Positions 62,694 to 64,000 of a stretch of DNA of 64,000 nucleotides are shown here, piece after piece. The notes under the pieces were generated by a model that saw only the letters and a program-made list of their open reading frames with translations, ran no database searches and had not been told where the DNA came from. The stretch comes from Daejeonella sp. (GTDB lineage Bacteria > Bacteroidota > Bacteroidia > Sphingobacteriales > Sphingobacteriaceae). Position 1 is the stretch's first letter. Each line of letters opens with the position of its first letter. The position numbers were made by a program, and so were the translations under genes. Location of the stretch: contig NZ_JAUYSS010000048.1 in NCBI RefSeq assembly GCF_030695525.1, forward strand, positions 1 to 64,000. The letters run 5' to 3'.

Positions 62694-64000
62694 TTATTCT
62701 GATTGGCTGATTTCTGTTTCAATTTGCTTAAGCCTGATATAGAAATTCAGGGTGTCAGGGCTAAAGGCAGCATTCATTTTTATCTTTTTCCATTCAGTTT
62801 CCGGGTTTATCCATTCCATTTTATTTCCGCGTTTAATCCGGATTGGCATGTCAAAATCTTTCACATCAGCCTGCCAGCGATATGAAACCTGATTTCCTTG
62901 CTGTTTATACTCAAGAATAGGAATTTGGGCAAACCGGAGGTACTGATCATAAATTTTGCTCATATTTTTTCCTGTAATCCGGTTGATATAATTCACAATT
63001 TCCTCTGTATTAGTGGTTTTAAGGCCAAATTCCTTATTCATCCCTCTCAATAATTCCCGCCATTTTTTATCATCATCCAGCAATACCCGGGTCATATGAA
63101 TCAGGTTGGCACCTTTATAATACATATCCCCTGATCCCTCCTTATTGACATTGTAGGGGCCGATCAAAGGTTTGTTGTTCATGATATTTGACCTGATACC
63201 GGCAATGTACTTCGCACCGGCAGCCTTTCCTTCTCTGCTTTCAACATATAAGGCTTCTGAGTACATCGTAAACCCTTCATGAATCCACATATCTGCAATA
63301 TCCTGAGCGGTAATATTATTCCCAAACCATTCATGGCCTGTCTCATGTATGATGATATAATCCCACTTTAAACCTAGCCCGGTACCCGAAAGATCCCGCC
63401 CCCTGTATCCGTTAAGGTATTTATTGCCATAGGCAATTGCACTCTGGTGCTCCATGCCCAAATAGGGGGTTTCAATCAGTTTATAGCCATCGCGGTAAAA
63501 TGGGTAGGGGCCAAACCAGTTTTCAAAGACACTGAGCATGGGCTTTACATTGGCGTTAAATTGCTTTTTTGCTTTCTCAAGATTCTCCCTCAAAACATAA
63601 TAATCAAGGCTTAATTTCCCATTTTCTCCCTCGTAAATATCATCAAAGTGGACATAATCGGCCACGTTGAGGCTTACATTGTAATTGTTTATCGGATAAG
63701 AAACGAACCAGTTGTATTGGGTATAACTATCTTTAAGGTCTTTTACAGAGAGAAGTCGGCCATTGCTTACATTCATTAATCCTTTGGGGACTGCAATACT
63801 GATAAGGATGCTGTCTACCTCATCCGATTGATGATCTTTATTAGGCCACCAGGAACTTGCTCCAAAGCCCTGGCAGGCTACGCTAACCCATGGTTTACCG
63901 TTTTGGTCAGCAGAGAAAGTGAATCCTCCATCCCAGGGTGCATTTATCGCAATCGTTGGATTTCCATTGTAATGAACGGTGAATTCAGCCTTGCTCCCTT
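62694..64000 (-). CDS. M1-family metallopeptidase (N-terminus missing at window edge)
   Basis: The frame is open from 64000 to the stop at 62694 (435 visible residues); an ATG at 63776 is internal because family sequence continues upstream (GFGASSWWPNKDHQSDEVDSI). Zinc site HETGHEW with the downstream Glu in WIHEGFTMYSE; the exopeptidase motif GAMEN reads GMEHQ (YLGMEHQSAIAYG), as in many Bacteroidota M1 enzymes. A probable secreted aminopeptidase. The signal region is outside the window. Confidence 0.9.
   Translation of the reverse strand, partial: GSKAEFTVHYNGNPTIAINAPWDGGFTFSADQNGKPWVSVACQGFGASSWWPNKDHQSDEVDSILISIAVPKGLMNVSNGRLLSVKDLKDSYTQYNWFVSYPINNYNVSLNVADYVHFDDIYEGENGKLSLDYYVLRENLEKAKKQFNANVKPMLSVFENWFGPYPFYRDGYKLIETPYLGMEHQSAIAYGNKYLNGYRGRDLSGTGLGLKWDYIIIHETGHEWFGNNITAQDIADMWIHEGFTMYSEALYVESREGKAAGAKYIAGIRSNIMNNKPLIGPYNVNKEGSGDMYYKGANLIHMTRVLLDDDKKWRELLRGMNKEFGLKTTNTEEIVNYINRITGKNMSKIYDQYLRFAQIPILEYKQQGNQVSYRWQADVKDFDMPIRIKRGNKMEWINPETEWKKIKMNAAFSPDTLNFYIRLKQIETEISQSE

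Overview
The window is a chromosomal segment of a Bacteroidota bacterium. Several features point to this: a protein with the gliding-motility / type IX secretion (T9SS) type B sorting domain at its C-terminus, a PorP/SprF-family protein, an OmpA protein with PD40 repeats, an LruC-domain lipoprotein, and upstream elements fitting the Bacteroidota promoter TTG-N19/20-TAnnTTTG, with few Shine-Dalgarno sequences. Gene content and style suggest Sphingobacteriales/Cytophagales; the family is inference. No rRNA, tRNA, CRISPR array, phage or plasmid backbone was recognised.

Layout. (1) 1-8393: a cell-surface block: the 3' part of a large Ig/cadherin-repeat T9SS cargo protein, a PorP/SprF protein, a TPR-PD40-OmpA protein and an LruC lipoprotein. 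(2) 8394-9970: a decayed accessory patch with a broken FkbM methyltransferase and a REP-associated tyrosine transposase (RAYT) gene bracketed by REP-like hairpins. (3) 9971-26490: a large exopolysaccharide locus. Its core is one minus-strand run: receiver protein, pseudo-receiver/sugar-transferase fusion, half-length TolC-like protein, Wzz/Wzc-like copolymerase, GT2, a probable 42-residue membrane protein, Wzy-like polymerase, Trm112-methyltransferase, acetyltransferase and GT4. Two plus-strand genes (GT4 and methyltransferase) and a minus-strand GT2 / two-domain GT / Wzx flippase group complete it. No Wza-type export protein is seen. (4) 26933-28689: secreted rhodanese, TlpA-like thioredoxin, a small unknown. 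(5) 28720-36102: a minus-strand MarR-MFP-RND-TolC efflux operon trailed by a receiver protein and an N-acetylglucosamine-kinase-like gene. (6) 36237-44105: M61 peptidase, small outer-membrane-like protein, long-chain acyl-CoA ligase, gamma-glutamyltransferase, two unknowns, MarR regulator. (7) 44190-52744: fatty-acid beta-oxidation genes in the order of Bacillus fadN-fadA-fadE, interrupted by a four-helix-bundle (S23) gene, then a small protein, a TetR-like regulator and an ABC1/UbiB kinase. (8) 52867-64000: two FKBP lipoproteins, a 2Fe-2S ferredoxin, a CBS protein, CRY-DASH photolyase, the 2-oxoglutarate dehydrogenase genes sucA-sucB, a DUF2807 protein and a partial M1 peptidase.

Functionally, acyl-CoA ligase plus FadN/FadA/FadE form a complete fatty-acid activation and oxidation route feeding the TCA cycle, where SucAB acts. 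The strongest leads are: the unusual EPS export/regulation set; the S23 gene caught between inverted arrays of a heptamer; a family of seven-base-period tandem repeats in many gaps with differing unit sequences; the RAYT/REP island; and several perfect inverted repeats placed over promoters or leaders (26534, 38920, 43613, 57609). I had no search tools, so all family names rest on motif recognition.
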